This document shows, piece after piece, positions 8,642-15,290 of a stretch of 20,931 nucleotides of DNA (positions are counted from its first letter, which is position 1; the number at the start of each line of letters is the position of its first letter). A program made the translations under genes and the position numbers. Below the pieces are notes generated by a model. It had not been told where the DNA came from, ran no database searches, and saw only the letters and a program-made list of their open reading frames with translations. This DNA is from UBA4675 sp964601265 (GTDB lineage: Bacteria; Bacillota; Clostridia; Christensenellales; Borkfalkiaceae). The stretch lies in contig CAZRMT010000023.1 of assembly GCA_964601265.1 (NCBI GenBank), positions 1 through 20,931 on the forward strand. Direction: 5' to 3'.

Positions 8642-8671
8642 ATTATAAGTCTAAAACCATGCTTTTGTCAA
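8642..8671 (-). promoter_or_regulatory. Sigma-A-type promoter of the zinc-ribbon/DUF4190 gene
   Basis: TTGACA (complement of 8666-8671), an 18-base spacer and TATAAT (complement of 8642-8647). Predicted start near 8635, giving a leader of about 27 bases with AGAGGA near the ATG at 8608. Confidence 0.8.
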
Positions 8672-8681
8672 TACGTGAATT

Positions 8682-8711
8682 AAAAAAACGCATCGGCTTG
8701 CAATGCGTTTA
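8682..8711 (-). terminator. Intrinsic terminator of the pdxK-Na/Pi operon
   Basis: AAACGCAT at 8686-8693 pairs with ATGCGTTT at 8703-8710; on the minus strand a seven-base T run follows. It lies seven bases after the stop of the Na/Pi gene. Confidence 0.85.
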
Positions 8712-8717
8712 ATTATT

Positions 8718-10358
8718 TTACGCCAAAGAATGTGTTATATAGGATAAGTGGTCGCCTACCCTTTCCAAATTAGAAACGAGATTTATGAACACGCTGTTGC
8801 TTTCGGCTTGACATTCGCCGTTGTTAAGTCTGTCCATATGGCTGTTAATTAAAGTTTTTCTTAAATTATCGACAACGTCTTCCAGTTCGTCGATTTCTTT
8901 AATTTTCTTCTTTTTATCTTTTAAATCTACGTTTAAAACAAGCTCTTTTATGCCCTCTTTCATAAGTTCGAGCTTATCGAACATAGAATTCAACTCCTCT
9001 TTAACTTGCGAAGAAAACACCAAATCTTCCCTTACTTCTCTTCTCGTGTACTTTAACACGTTTTCGGCTAAATCGCTTATTCTCGTTATATCGGAATTCG
9101 CAGAGTGAAGGTTGGTTACTAATTTTTCGTCCTCTTTGGAAGTATCGCAAGAAGATATGTTTATAAGGTATTTCGTGAGCTTTCTGCTAGCGTAGTTTAT
9201 TCCCTCGTTATACTTAAACACGTCCTCGCACTCGCTATCGTCCTTGGCGATAAAAAACCCTAACGCCCTTTTTAGCGACCCCATAGACATATCCAACATT
9301 CTCATCGCCTCTTTTCTTGCGTTGTCTATCGCTATTGCGGGAGAAGTAAGCAGTCGTTTATCCAAAAATACGCTGTGCGCGTCGTCTTCGTCCTTTTCTT
9401 TTTTGTCTTTAATTACCCATTCGGAAATCTTTACTATTTGTTTCGTAAACGGCAAGAAAATCAAAGTACATCCCGCATTAAACGCCAAATGGAATAACGC
9501 AAGTTGCATTTCAGGTTTTCCAAGCTTACTCCATAACCCGTCTTGAAAGTTCTTCCAACAAAGCAACACTATAAAGAAAATTATCGAACCTAAAAAGTTA
9601 AACAATAGGTGAATAAAAGCCGCCCTTTTTGCGTTGGTCGAAGTTCCGATAGACGAAATAATGGTATAAACGCACGTTCCTATGTTGGTTCCTAAAACTA
9701 TATAGTATATTGCGTTACCGCCACCCCCTATCGTAATACCCTCTAGCGTCATAGCGATAAGTACGCCCATTATTACGGTACTCGACTGAACTATCACGGT
9801 AGCCACTATTCCGAAAAGGAATAATAGTAACGGATTTTTAAAATTGTGAAGCATATTTACAACGAAATCGGACTTTGCAAACTCCGACATAGAACTTTTC
9901 ATTACGCTAAGTCCCACGAATAAGCATCCCAGCCCCGCAAAAAACATTCCTATTTGCTTAACTTTTTCCTTTTTGGAAAATATCGACATAAAAATACCGA
10001 CGCACGCAAAAAGCGAGAAAAATTTTCCTAAATCGGAACCGCCGAACGCCGTTATGATAGAGGTAATGGTCGTACCTATATTCGCCCCGAAAATAACGGT
10101 GGCTGCTTGAATTAAATCGACCACGCCCGCATTAACGAGTCCCACGACCATAATTGTGGTTGCGGAAGAACTTGCGATTATCGCCGTTGAAACGGCTCCT
10201 ATCCCGACGCCTAAAATTCTGTTGCCGGAAATTTTGTTAAACATTTTCTTTATGCCTTTGGTTGCAAGCTTTTCCATATTTTCGCTTAAAAGCTTAACGC
10301 CGACCAAAAACACTCCCAGTCCGCTTAACAGTAAAATAATTGCTTCTACGATTTTCAT
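8718..10358 (-). CDS. Na+/phosphate (NptA/PNaS-type) symporter with C-terminal PhoU-like domain
   Basis: 546 residues. Residues about 1-320 are the membrane part made of two inverted Na_Pi_cotrans repeats: SSSATT near 63-68 with GANIGTT at 91-97, then QSST at 191-194 with GTNIGT at 223-228. Residues about 340-546 are a helical PhoU-like domain, as in the bacterial COG1283 group. Family knowledge gives sodium-coupled phosphate (or related anion) transport at the cytoplasmic membrane. An oddity is that the first repeat reads ASSS where the family has QSSS; Ala62 comes from an unambiguous GCA codon. The gene follows pyridoxal kinase by eight bases, and its ribosome-binding site AAAGGAT lies over the last codons of that gene, so they are co-transcribed and probably coupled. 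Confidence 0.92.
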   Translation of the reverse strand: MKIVEAIILLLSGLGVFLVGVKLLSENMEKLATKGIKKMFNKISGNRILGVGIGAVSTAIIASSSATTIMVVGLVNAGVVDLIQAATVIFGANIGTTITSIITAFGGSDLGKFFSLFACVGIFMSIFSKKEKVKQIGMFFAGLGCLFVGLSVMKSSMSEFAKSDFVVNMLHNFKNPLLLFLFGIVATVIVQSSTVIMGVLIAMTLEGITIGGGGNAIYYIVLGTNIGTCVYTIISSIGTSTNAKRAAFIHLLFNFLGSIIFFIVLLCWKNFQDGLWSKLGKPEMQLALFHLAFNAGCTLIFLPFTKQIVKISEWVIKDKKEKDEDDAHSVFLDKRLLTSPAIAIDNARKEAMRMLDMSMGSLKRALGFFIAKDDSECEDVFKYNEGINYASRKLTKYLINISSCDTSKEDEKLVTNLHSANSDITRISDLAENVLKYTRREVREDLVFSSQVKEELNSMFDKLELMKEGIKELVLNVDLKDKKKKIKEIDELEDVVDNLRKTLINSHMDRLNNGECQAESNSVFINLVSNLERVGDHLSYITHSLA

Positions 10359-10366
10359 AAATTCTT

Positions 10367-11200
10367 TTATCCTTTGTCAGTTTCTATTCGTTTAAGAAGA
10401 CGAGTAAGTTCCGACTCGAAATGAACACCGTAAAAATGCTCTTTATCCTCTAGCGTCGAGGTTATGCACCCCACCACGAAATCAGCCGAAATTTTAGCCG
10501 ATTCGTAGAAAGAATATCCTCTTTCGACAAGACCTACAAAACAAGAGGCGTAAATATCGCCCGTTCCGTGATAGGAAGTGGAAATTTTTTCGTGTACATA
10601 AAGTTCTATGTTTCCGCTTTCCTTGTCGTATACGCAAACGCCCGTTTGCCCCTTTTCCTCAACGCCCTTTAACACCACGGACGCATTGAATTTCTCCGCA
10701 AGGCGTTTGGCAAGAACTTGAATTTCTTCTCCGTTAAACGATTTGTAATCTATATCTAAAAGCAAACAAGCTTCGCTCACGTTGGGGAGTATAACGCTAG
10801 CCCCGTAACAAAGTTCCGCCATTGCTTTAACGTATTCTTCATCGAAGCCGGGGTAAAGCTTTCCGTGGTCTGCCATTGCGGGGTCCACGTAAATTTTACC
10901 GTCGGTTAAAGAGTTTTTTATGCCGTTAATTTTATTGACTAAATTCGTGTTGCCGATGTAACCCGTGTAAAGAGCGTCGAAAGTGAACTTTTGTTTATCC
11001 CACATAGCGATAATTTTGTCTATTTCGTCGTCTAAATCGAATTTAGTAAATCCGCTGAACATAGTGTGGTTTGAAAGTATAGAAGTAGGCAAAACCGCCG
11101 TTTCGATACCCAAGGCAGAAAGCACGGGCAATGCAACGGTGAGCGAACACTGTCCCACACACGATAAATCTTGTACGGTTAAAATCCTTTTACTTTTCAT
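10367..11200 (-). CDS. pdxK: Pyridoxal/pyridoxamine kinase (PdxK/PdxY-type)
   Basis: 277 residues, the usual length. Ribokinase-fold vitamin B6 kinase that phosphorylates pyridoxal, pyridoxine or pyridoxamine for PLP salvage in the cytoplasm. Visible motifs are the N-terminal VQDLSCVGQCSL, SNHTMFSG near 43-50, YTGYIGN at 78-84, VDPAMADHG at 105-113, ILPNVSEA near 137-144 and the anion-hole/catalytic GTGD at 212-215 with Asp215 as the base. This is the clostridial pyridoxamine kinase type rather than ThiD. The start has AGAGGT at 11206-11211. It is preceded by its own promoter and a leader with a hairpin, and is followed at eight bases by the Na/Pi symporter. The nearby ECF S-component could import its substrate, but it is a separate transcript. 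Confidence 0.9.
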   Translation of the reverse strand: MKSKRILTVQDLSCVGQCSLTVALPVLSALGIETAVLPTSILSNHTMFSGFTKFDLDDEIDKIIAMWDKQKFTFDALYTGYIGNTNLVNKINGIKNSLTDGKIYVDPAMADHGKLYPGFDEEYVKAMAELCYGASVILPNVSEACLLLDIDYKSFNGEEIQVLAKRLAEKFNASVVLKGVEEKGQTGVCVYDKESGNIELYVHEKISTSYHGTGDIYASCFVGLVERGYSFYESAKISADFVVGCITSTLEDKEHFYGVHFESELTRLLKRIETDKG

Positions 11201-11227
11201 AACAATACCTCTTTTGAAATTTTCGTC

Positions 11228-11260
11228 GAAAAGTTTTCGGCTTGTTTACGCCGACTTTTC
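11228..11260 (-). promoter_or_regulatory. Hairpin in the 5' leader of pdxK
   Basis: GAAAAGT at 11228-11234 pairs with ACTTTTC at 11254-11260, then CGGC at 11238-11241 pairs with GCCG at 11250-11253, leaving a 3-base bulge and an 8-base loop. It sits between the predicted start (~11264) and the ribosome-binding site. No T run follows, so it is not an intrinsic terminator. The function is unknown. Confidence 0.55.
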
Positions 11261-11270
11261 ACACTAATAG

Positions 11271-11298
11271 AATATACCTTTTTTACCCTTTTAGTCAA
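11271..11298 (-). promoter_or_regulatory. Promoter of the pdxK-Na/Pi operon
   Basis: TTGACT (complement of 11293-11298), a 16-base spacer and TATATT (complement of 11271-11276). It lies just after the terminator of the ECF gene, so pdxK has an independent start. Confidence 0.65.
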
Positions 11299-11322
11299 CT
11301 ATTTTTTATCGGTTGATAATTT

Positions 11323-11351
11323 AAAAAAAGGAAACGCAAAAACGTTTCCTT
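11323..11351 (-). terminator. Intrinsic terminator of the ECF S-component gene
   Basis: AAGGAAACG at 11328-11336 pairs perfectly with CGTTTCCTT at 11343-11351 around a six-base loop, followed on the minus strand by a T run (11323-11329). Confidence 0.92.
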
Positions 11352-11356
11352 AAATA

Positions 11357-11974
11357 TTATTCTACTTGATTATTACTCGACGCGCTATGTCCGAATAATT
11401 TATCGTATAAAATTTTTAATCTGTAAACCGCAGGAGCTATTACTAAATTTATAGCGAATTCTATAACAAAATTCCAGCCCGCAAGGGTGATAAATACGAT
11501 TTTCACGGCATTTTCGCCACCGAAAAGGTTAACCAAAAAACCACGGTAACAACAAAGCATCATTACGCAAAAAATACCCGTATTTACCATAGGACAAACG
11601 GGACAAGCAACATACGTTCCCCACTTTTCGCTTTTATTCGATATCCCCTTATAAACGAGATAAGACGCCACGGGAGCAAGACACCCTTTTAAATAAATTA
11701 AAAACACGGTAAGAACGGGTTTATATTGAAACAATAAAAAGGTAAAACCGCCGTCTAGCGAAGTTAAGCCGAAAATTAAAACCACGGTTGAAAATATAAA
11801 TCCTAAAAAAAGTCCCGTCCAAAACCCGAAACATATTACGCCTATCATTACGGGTATAAAGCTTAACGCCAAAGAAAATTGACCTATTTTTAAAAGCCCC
11901 AAAGACGATAAAGATTGTAACAACACCACCACCGCCGTAAGTAGCGCTATATTAGTAATTTTTTTACTTGTCAT
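11357..11974 (-). CDS. ECF transporter S component (vitamin-type, substrate unknown)
   Basis: 205 residues with about six transmembrane helices (roughly 5-25, 35-75, 83-107, 123-150, 158-185). The N-terminal pattern TNIALLTAVVVLLQSLSSLGLLKIGQFSLALSFIPV, an early membrane helix leading into a small-residue-rich segment, is typical of energy-coupling-factor S components that bind a vitamin and use a shared EcfA/A'/T module encoded elsewhere. A PVCPMVNTG motif lies near 125-133. The substrate cannot be read from sequence; proximity to pdxK would allow vitamin B6, but a terminator and a new promoter separate the two. The start has AAAGGAGAG 7-15 bases upstream. Confidence 0.82.
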   Translation of the reverse strand: MTSKKITNIALLTAVVVLLQSLSSLGLLKIGQFSLALSFIPVMIGVICFGFWTGLFLGFIFSTVVLIFGLTSLDGGFTFLLFQYKPVLTVFLIYLKGCLAPVASYLVYKGISNKSEKWGTYVACPVCPMVNTGIFCVMMLCCYRGFLVNLFGGENAVKIVFITLAGWNFVIEFAINLVIAPAVYRLKILYDKLFGHSASSNNQVE

Positions 11975-12006
11975 TTTTATCTTCTCTCCTTTACCCCATA
12001 AAAAAT

Positions 12007-12034
12007 AGCATATTCTCTAAAAAAAAGCAATCAA
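12007..12034 (-). promoter_or_regulatory. Candidate promoter of the ECF S-component gene
   Basis: TTGATT (complement of 12029-12034), a 16-base spacer and TATGCT (complement of 12007-12012), with AAAGGAG between it and the ATG at 11974. The -10 match is moderate. I see no riboswitch-like structure in the short leader. Confidence 0.45.
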
Positions 12035-12099
12035 AAACGCCACTATTCCAAATTACGCCAAAAACCGAATACGGCTTTAATAAATAAAGCTCGTATTTC

Positions 12100-12128
12100 T
12101 TGACAATAAAACTTTAGTGGTGTAAAAT
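12100..12128 (+). promoter_or_regulatory. Promoter of the serine acetyltransferase gene
   Basis: TTGACA at 12100-12105, a 17-base spacer and TAAAAT at 12123-12128. The leader is about 23 bases and includes AAGGTG at 12148-12153 before the ATG at 12158. The leader is too short for a T-box, the usual control of cysE in many Firmicutes. Confidence 0.75.
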
Positions 12129-12157
12129 TCATATAATACAAAAAGTTAAGGTGCAAA

Positions 12158-13015
12158 ATGTCGAATTTAGATACCATATGCGAAAATTTAATAAACACTT
12201 ACGCCCCAGACGACGGAAAAGTTATCCCCGATAAAACGGCTTTAATAAAGCTCGTAGAAGATATTCAGGTTCTACTGTTTCCTCACCATTTCGGCAAACA
12301 AAAGTTAACTGCGGAAAACGCAAAAGAAACGGTAAAATTAAGGTTAATTGCGTTAAGGGACGAACTTATGAAGCAAGTTTGCCTTGCGTTCGGCTGTTCG
12401 GACGAAAAAAATTGCAGTTGCACGAAAGCTGAAAATTTTTGCGACGAATTTATCGAATTTTTACCCGAACTTAAAAAAATGCTCGTAGACGATATAACCG
12501 CAACTTTAAACGGCGACCCCGCCGCGGAAAACGTAGACCAGATAATTTTCTGCTACCCCGGCATTTACGCCATTTCCGTGTATCGTATAGCGCATTTTCT
12601 CTTTGAGAAAAAAATTCCCGTAATTCCGAGAATACTAACCGAACACGCCCACAGCGTAACGGGAATAGACATTCACCCCGGTGCAACGATAGGAAGATTT
12701 TTCTTTATCGACCACGGCACGGGAATCGTTATAGGCGAAACGACGGTTATAGGCGATAACGTAAAAATTTATCAAGGCGTAACGCTTGGCGCTCTCTCCA
12801 TAAGAAACAGAGAAGCCACCCTCGGCAAAAAAAGACACCCCACCATTTGCGATAACGTAACCATTTATTCGGGCGTTTCGATTTTAGGCGGAGACACGAT
12901 AATCGGAGCAAACTCCATAATAGGCGGTAACGCATTTATCACGGAGTCCATTCCCGAAAACACAAAAGTGTCTGCTGAAATCCCTAAACTCACGCTAGGC
13001 AAAAGAAAACATTAA
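12158..13015 (+). CDS. cysE: Serine O-acetyltransferase (EpsC/CysE-type)
   Basis: 285 residues. It transfers acetyl from acetyl-CoA to L-serine, the first step of cysteine synthesis. Residues about 105-165 are the helical region before the hexapeptide repeats, and about 166-275 form the left-handed beta-helix: IDIHPGATIG (169-179), FFIDHGTGIVIGETTVIGD, VKIYQGVTLGAL and ILGGDTIIGANSIIGGNAF. His173 and His186 match the active-site histidine regions of the family. The long N-terminal part is the EpsC-type extension. It carries an unusual cluster of five cysteines (75, 80, 86, 88, 95), whose role is unknown. No cysK is present in the window. It ends at a bidirectional terminator. Confidence 0.92.
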   Translation: MSNLDTICENLINTYAPDDGKVIPDKTALIKLVEDIQVLLFPHHFGKQKLTAENAKETVKLRLIALRDELMKQVCLAFGCSDEKNCSCTKAENFCDEFIEFLPELKKMLVDDITATLNGDPAAENVDQIIFCYPGIYAISVYRIAHFLFEKKIPVIPRILTEHAHSVTGIDIHPGATIGRFFFIDHGTGIVIGETTVIGDNVKIYQGVTLGALSIRNREATLGKKRHPTICDNVTIYSGVSILGGDTIIGANSIIGGNAFITESIPENTKVSAEIPKLTLGKRKH

Positions 13016-13019
13016 AAAA

Positions 13020-13056
13020 CAAAAGTTGCTTACTTTTTCGGTGAGCAACTTTTTTT
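13020..13056. terminator. Bidirectional intrinsic terminator
   Basis: AAAGTTGCTTAC at 13022-13033 pairs with GTGAGCAACTTT at 13041-13052 (one G-T wobble) around a 7-base loop. T runs flank it on both strands, so it serves cysE and the convergent spoIVFB gene. Confidence 0.92.
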
Positions 13057-13059
13057 ACG

Positions 13060-13902
13060 CTATAATTTAACAAGTTTGGTATATATACTTTCCTCCGAAA
13101 CAATTTCAAGCACTCGTTCGGGAGAAAAACGCTTTATTGTTCTTCCTCCGCCATTAAGCACCCTTACTTCGTATAAATATTCTCCGTCGATTTTTTTAAG
13201 TAATTGTTTCACGGTGGTTTTTTCGCTTACCGCAATTATTCTAATCTCCGCGCCTTTTTCTATCTGCTCCTTTTTAAAGCGTGAATAAAACTTGACGTAG
13301 TTATTGTCCTTTTTAAAAGAAAACGCCCCCGCCACTATAAAAAAAGCAAAAAAGAGAATAGATAAATTGCTTTCCCCTCTCATAGCCGAAACTATGTATA
13401 AAACTATAAAACCGATTGAAATTACTACAGATAACGTTTTACATACAACGACGGCTTTTTTTCGCTTAATTAAGCAAGACAGTCCGTTAAGCAAAATTCT
13501 ACCGCCGTCCAACGGATAAGCGGGTATTAGATTTACGAAAAACAACGAAAAATTAGCCGTGGCTATTTCTTCGGTAAAAGCGTACGTATCGGGGAAAAGC
13601 CACCACAAGGCGACGCATAAAATACCCAAGCATAAATTTATTAGAGGTCCCGCAATAGCGACGGCTATTTCGTCTTTAAATTTTATTCCCGAAATATCTC
13701 CGCATATCACCGCACCGTACGGCATTAGTTGGATTTTAACGAGCATATAGCCTAGTTTTTGGGCTTTAACGTAATGCCCGAACTCGTGCAATAAAGCGCA
13801 TAACGTAACCGTTAAAAAAGAAAATACTTTGCCGACTAGGACAAAGTAAATTCCAAACAATATAAATAACGGATGAACGGAAATCTTCCATTTTATCCCC
13901 AT
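13060..13902 (-). CDS. spoIVFB: SpoIVFB-type intramembrane metalloprotease (M50/S2P family)
   Basis: 280 residues. Membrane zinc protease of the site-2 protease family; its classical role is to cut pro-sigma-K in the outer forespore membrane during late sporulation. HEFGH at 39-43 supplies two zinc ligands and the catalytic Glu40; the second motif NLIPAYPLDGGRIL near 124-137 supplies Asp132. Hydrophobic segments lie near 12-38, 78-103, 115-128, 152-173 and 180-195. Residues about 215-280 resemble the single CBS-like domain of SpoIVFB (IRIIAVSEKTTVKQLL ... ESIYTKLV). It overlaps the upstream SpoIVFA-like gene by 10 bases (ATGGGGATAA shared) and has no ribosome-binding site of its own, which suggests translational coupling. 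It ends with TAG. Confidence 0.9.
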   Translation of the reverse strand: MGIKWKISVHPLFILFGIYFVLVGKVFSFLTVTLCALLHEFGHYVKAQKLGYMLVKIQLMPYGAVICGDISGIKFKDEIAVAIAGPLINLCLGILCVALWWLFPDTYAFTEEIATANFSLFFVNLIPAYPLDGGRILLNGLSCLIKRKKAVVVCKTLSVVISIGFIVLYIVSAMRGESNLSILFFAFFIVAGAFSFKKDNNYVKFYSRFKKEQIEKGAEIRIIAVSEKTTVKQLLKKIDGEYLYEVRVLNGGGRTIKRFSPERVLEIVSEESIYTKLVKL

Positions 13903-14633
13903 ACGATAACGCCGTCGGAAATAGAATAATCGGTAATTAAGTTGCCGTTATTAAACATTTCTACCGTAACCGCATTACCCTCGGAATATCCTATCGGCGT
14001 AGTAGAATATATTTTATAACCCTTATCGTAAAAACAACAGTCCAACCCCGAAATTACGCTTTTAAACTCGTCGGTGTGCGCTACGGTTATTTCCCATTTG
14101 CCGTCCTTTTCTTCAACGCAAGTAACTTCGCCCGCAACGGGAGAATATATAGAACCTTTACCAGACACGCTCATAATTCCGTTGTCAAGACTGACCGCTC
14201 TATCCACGGTAGGAGCAACCGCGTCGAACTCGTTGTAGTTTAGCGTTACGTTTTTTTCTTTGTTAAAAACGTGTTTAAACATATTGTTCATTGCACTGTC
14301 TTCCCAAAAAATATTGGTAAGCAAAATTGCCACTACAAGTGCAAAAATCGTTATAAGTTGTGCGGTAACTATATCGAACCGCCCCTTTCTTTCTTGCGAA
14401 ACGTTTTCCGTTTTAATTTTATTCTCTTTTTTCTTTTTTATCTTTTTCAAAAAGGAAAATAAAGAAAATTTTTTGCGTTTAGGTTTAACTTCGACCATTT
14501 CGTCCAGCTGTTCGTTAACCTTATCTATTACCTTATTTTTAATATCCTTTTTCTTTTTTGACGGCTTTACCGTAATTTCGCAAGAAGAAACGGGTATTTC
14601 CGACATTTTAGCGTATTCTATGCTGTCGCTCAT
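13893..14633 (-). CDS. spoIVFA: SpoIVFA-like membrane protein with degenerate LytM/M23 domain
   Basis: 246 residues from the ATG at 14631-14633. The ORF can be opened 9 bases earlier at a GTG, but that codon lies inside the ribosome-binding site AGGTGA (14639-14644), so the ATG is preferred. Residues about 1-90 are charged and cytoplasmic (many Lys runs, KKIKKKKENK), about 92-110 form the single transmembrane helix (TAQLITIFALVVAILLT), and about 155-246 are a LytM-like beta domain (SPVAGEVTCVEE, WEITVAHTDEF, GYSEGNAVTVEMF). The zinc ligands of active M23 peptidases are not complete, as in SpoIVFA, which inhibits and organises SpoIVFB. The overlap with the SpoIVFB gene is strong support. The alternative is an M23-family protein of unrelated function. 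Confidence 0.82.
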   Translation of the reverse strand: MSDSIEYAKMSEIPVSSCEITVKPSKKKKDIKNKVIDKVNEQLDEMVEVKPKRKKFSLFSFLKKIKKKKENKIKTENVSQERKGRFDIVTAQLITIFALVVAILLTNIFWEDSAMNNMFKHVFNKEKNVTLNYNEFDAVAPTVDRAVSLDNGIMSVSGKGSIYSPVAGEVTCVEEKDGKWEITVAHTDEFKSVISGLDCCFYDKGYKIYSTTPIGYSEGNAVTVEMFNNGNLITDYSISDGVIVWG

Positions 14634-14698
14634 TGTATTCACCTCACCGTTTTTTTGTTACAATAATATATATTTACAAGCTATTGAGTTTAGAACGG

Positions 14699-14726
14699 TT
14701 GACAAAATATTTTTTTACGCTATAAT
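14699..14726 (+). promoter_or_regulatory. Consensus promoter of a leaderless mini-gene
   Basis: TTGACA at 14699-14704, a 16-base spacer and TATAAT at 14721-14726, both perfect consensus. The ATG at 14734 lies seven bases after the -10 box, where transcription should begin, and no ribosome-binding site is present. Confidence 0.85.
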
Positions 14727-14733
14727 TTTAATT

Positions 14734-14880
14734 ATGGAAAAAGAGAACGAAAAAGATAAAAACAAGCAAAAAGAAGAACTTGAAAAGAAAAAGAAAAAAC
14801 AACTCGAACAAAAACGTTTTAAAGACAAGTATTTTGAGTTTTACGACGATATTAAAATATCGGACAGACAAGATTGGTAA
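14734..14880 (+). CDS. 48-residue highly charged protein, unknown function
   Basis: A small gene from ATG at 14734, not the longer frame that opens at 14260 opposite the SpoIVFA gene. It is almost all Lys, Glu, Asp, Gln and Arg over residues 1-30 (KEELEKKKKKQLEQKRFKDK), with a likely single helix, then an aromatic tail (YFEFYDDIKISDRQDW). No signal peptide or membrane segment. The perfect promoter directly in front and AAAGGAG for the next gene starting right after its TAA make it the first cistron of a two-gene unit with the Dabb protein. I do not recognise it; it could be a nucleic-acid- or ribosome-associated small protein, but that is a guess from charge only. Confidence 0.75.
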   Translation: MEKENEKDKNKQKEELEKKKKKQLEQKRFKDKYFEFYDDIKISDRQDW

Positions 14881-14892
14881 AAAGGAGAAATT

Positions 14893-15177
14893 ATGGTAAG
14901 ACATATCGTAATGTTTAAATTCGACGACAAAGAGAAAATCGAAAAAGCAAAAGAATTATTACTTTCTATGAAAGATAACGTTCCCACCGTAAAAAATATT
15001 GTGGTAGGAGAAGATTTTCTTCACTCTGCCCGCTCGTACGACTTGTATTTAGCGGTAGACGTAGAAAACAGGCAAACTCTCGAAGAATACCAAAACGACG
15101 AATATCACTGTTCGGTAGTAAAAACGTATATGCACGCCTACGCCGTTTCTTCCATAGCTTTGGATTTTGAATTTTAA
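14893..15177 (+). CDS. Dabb-domain (stress-responsive alpha/beta barrel) protein
   Basis: 94 residues, the whole length of a single Dabb domain (ferredoxin-like alpha/beta barrel, dimeric in known members). The N-terminal VRHIVMFKFDD strand, the central VKNIVVGEDFL strand, YDLYLAVDVENRQTLEEYQ and HCSVVKTYMH segments match the family. Members have diverse or unknown roles; plant ones are stress-responsive and bacterial ones include cyclases and decarboxylase-like enzymes. AAAGGAG at 14881-14887 gives a strong start. It is co-transcribed with the charged 48-residue protein, 12 bases apart, and ends at an intrinsic terminator. Confidence 0.9.
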   Translation: MVRHIVMFKFDDKEKIEKAKELLLSMKDNVPTVKNIVVGEDFLHSARSYDLYLAVDVENRQTLEEYQNDEYHCSVVKTYMHAYAVSSIALDFEF

Positions 15178-15196
15178 AATTTCATCAAAACACGAC

Positions 15197-15221
15197 AAGC
15201 CGTTCTTTCGAACGGCTTTTT
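15197..15221 (+). terminator. Intrinsic terminator after the Dabb gene
   Basis: AAGCCGTTC at 15197-15205 pairs with GAACGGCTT at 15210-15218 around a TTTC loop, followed by T residues. Confidence 0.92.
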
Positions 15222-15229
15222 AAAATTAA

Positions 15230-15258
15230 AACACGCTAAACAAAATGTCTAGCGTGTT
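15230..15258 (-). terminator. Intrinsic terminator of the six-TM zinc-ribbon gene
   Basis: AACACGCTA at 15230-15238 pairs with TAGCGTGTT at 15250-15258; on the minus strand the hairpin runs into TTTTAATTTTA. It lies 32 bases after the stop at 15291 and next to the convergent Dabb terminator. Confidence 0.8.
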
Positions 15259-15290
15259 ATTTTAATTAAATTTTCTTTTCAATCAGTCGC

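Noticed and set aside
10367..11974. pdxK and the ECF S-component as one vitamin B6 operon
   Set aside because: A clear terminator at 11323-11351 and a promoter at 11271-11298 separate them; a substrate link remains only a guess.
14260..14733. N-terminal extension of the 48-residue frame to 206 residues
   Set aside because: It runs antisense to the SpoIVFA gene, and the perfect promoter for the mini-gene lies inside it.
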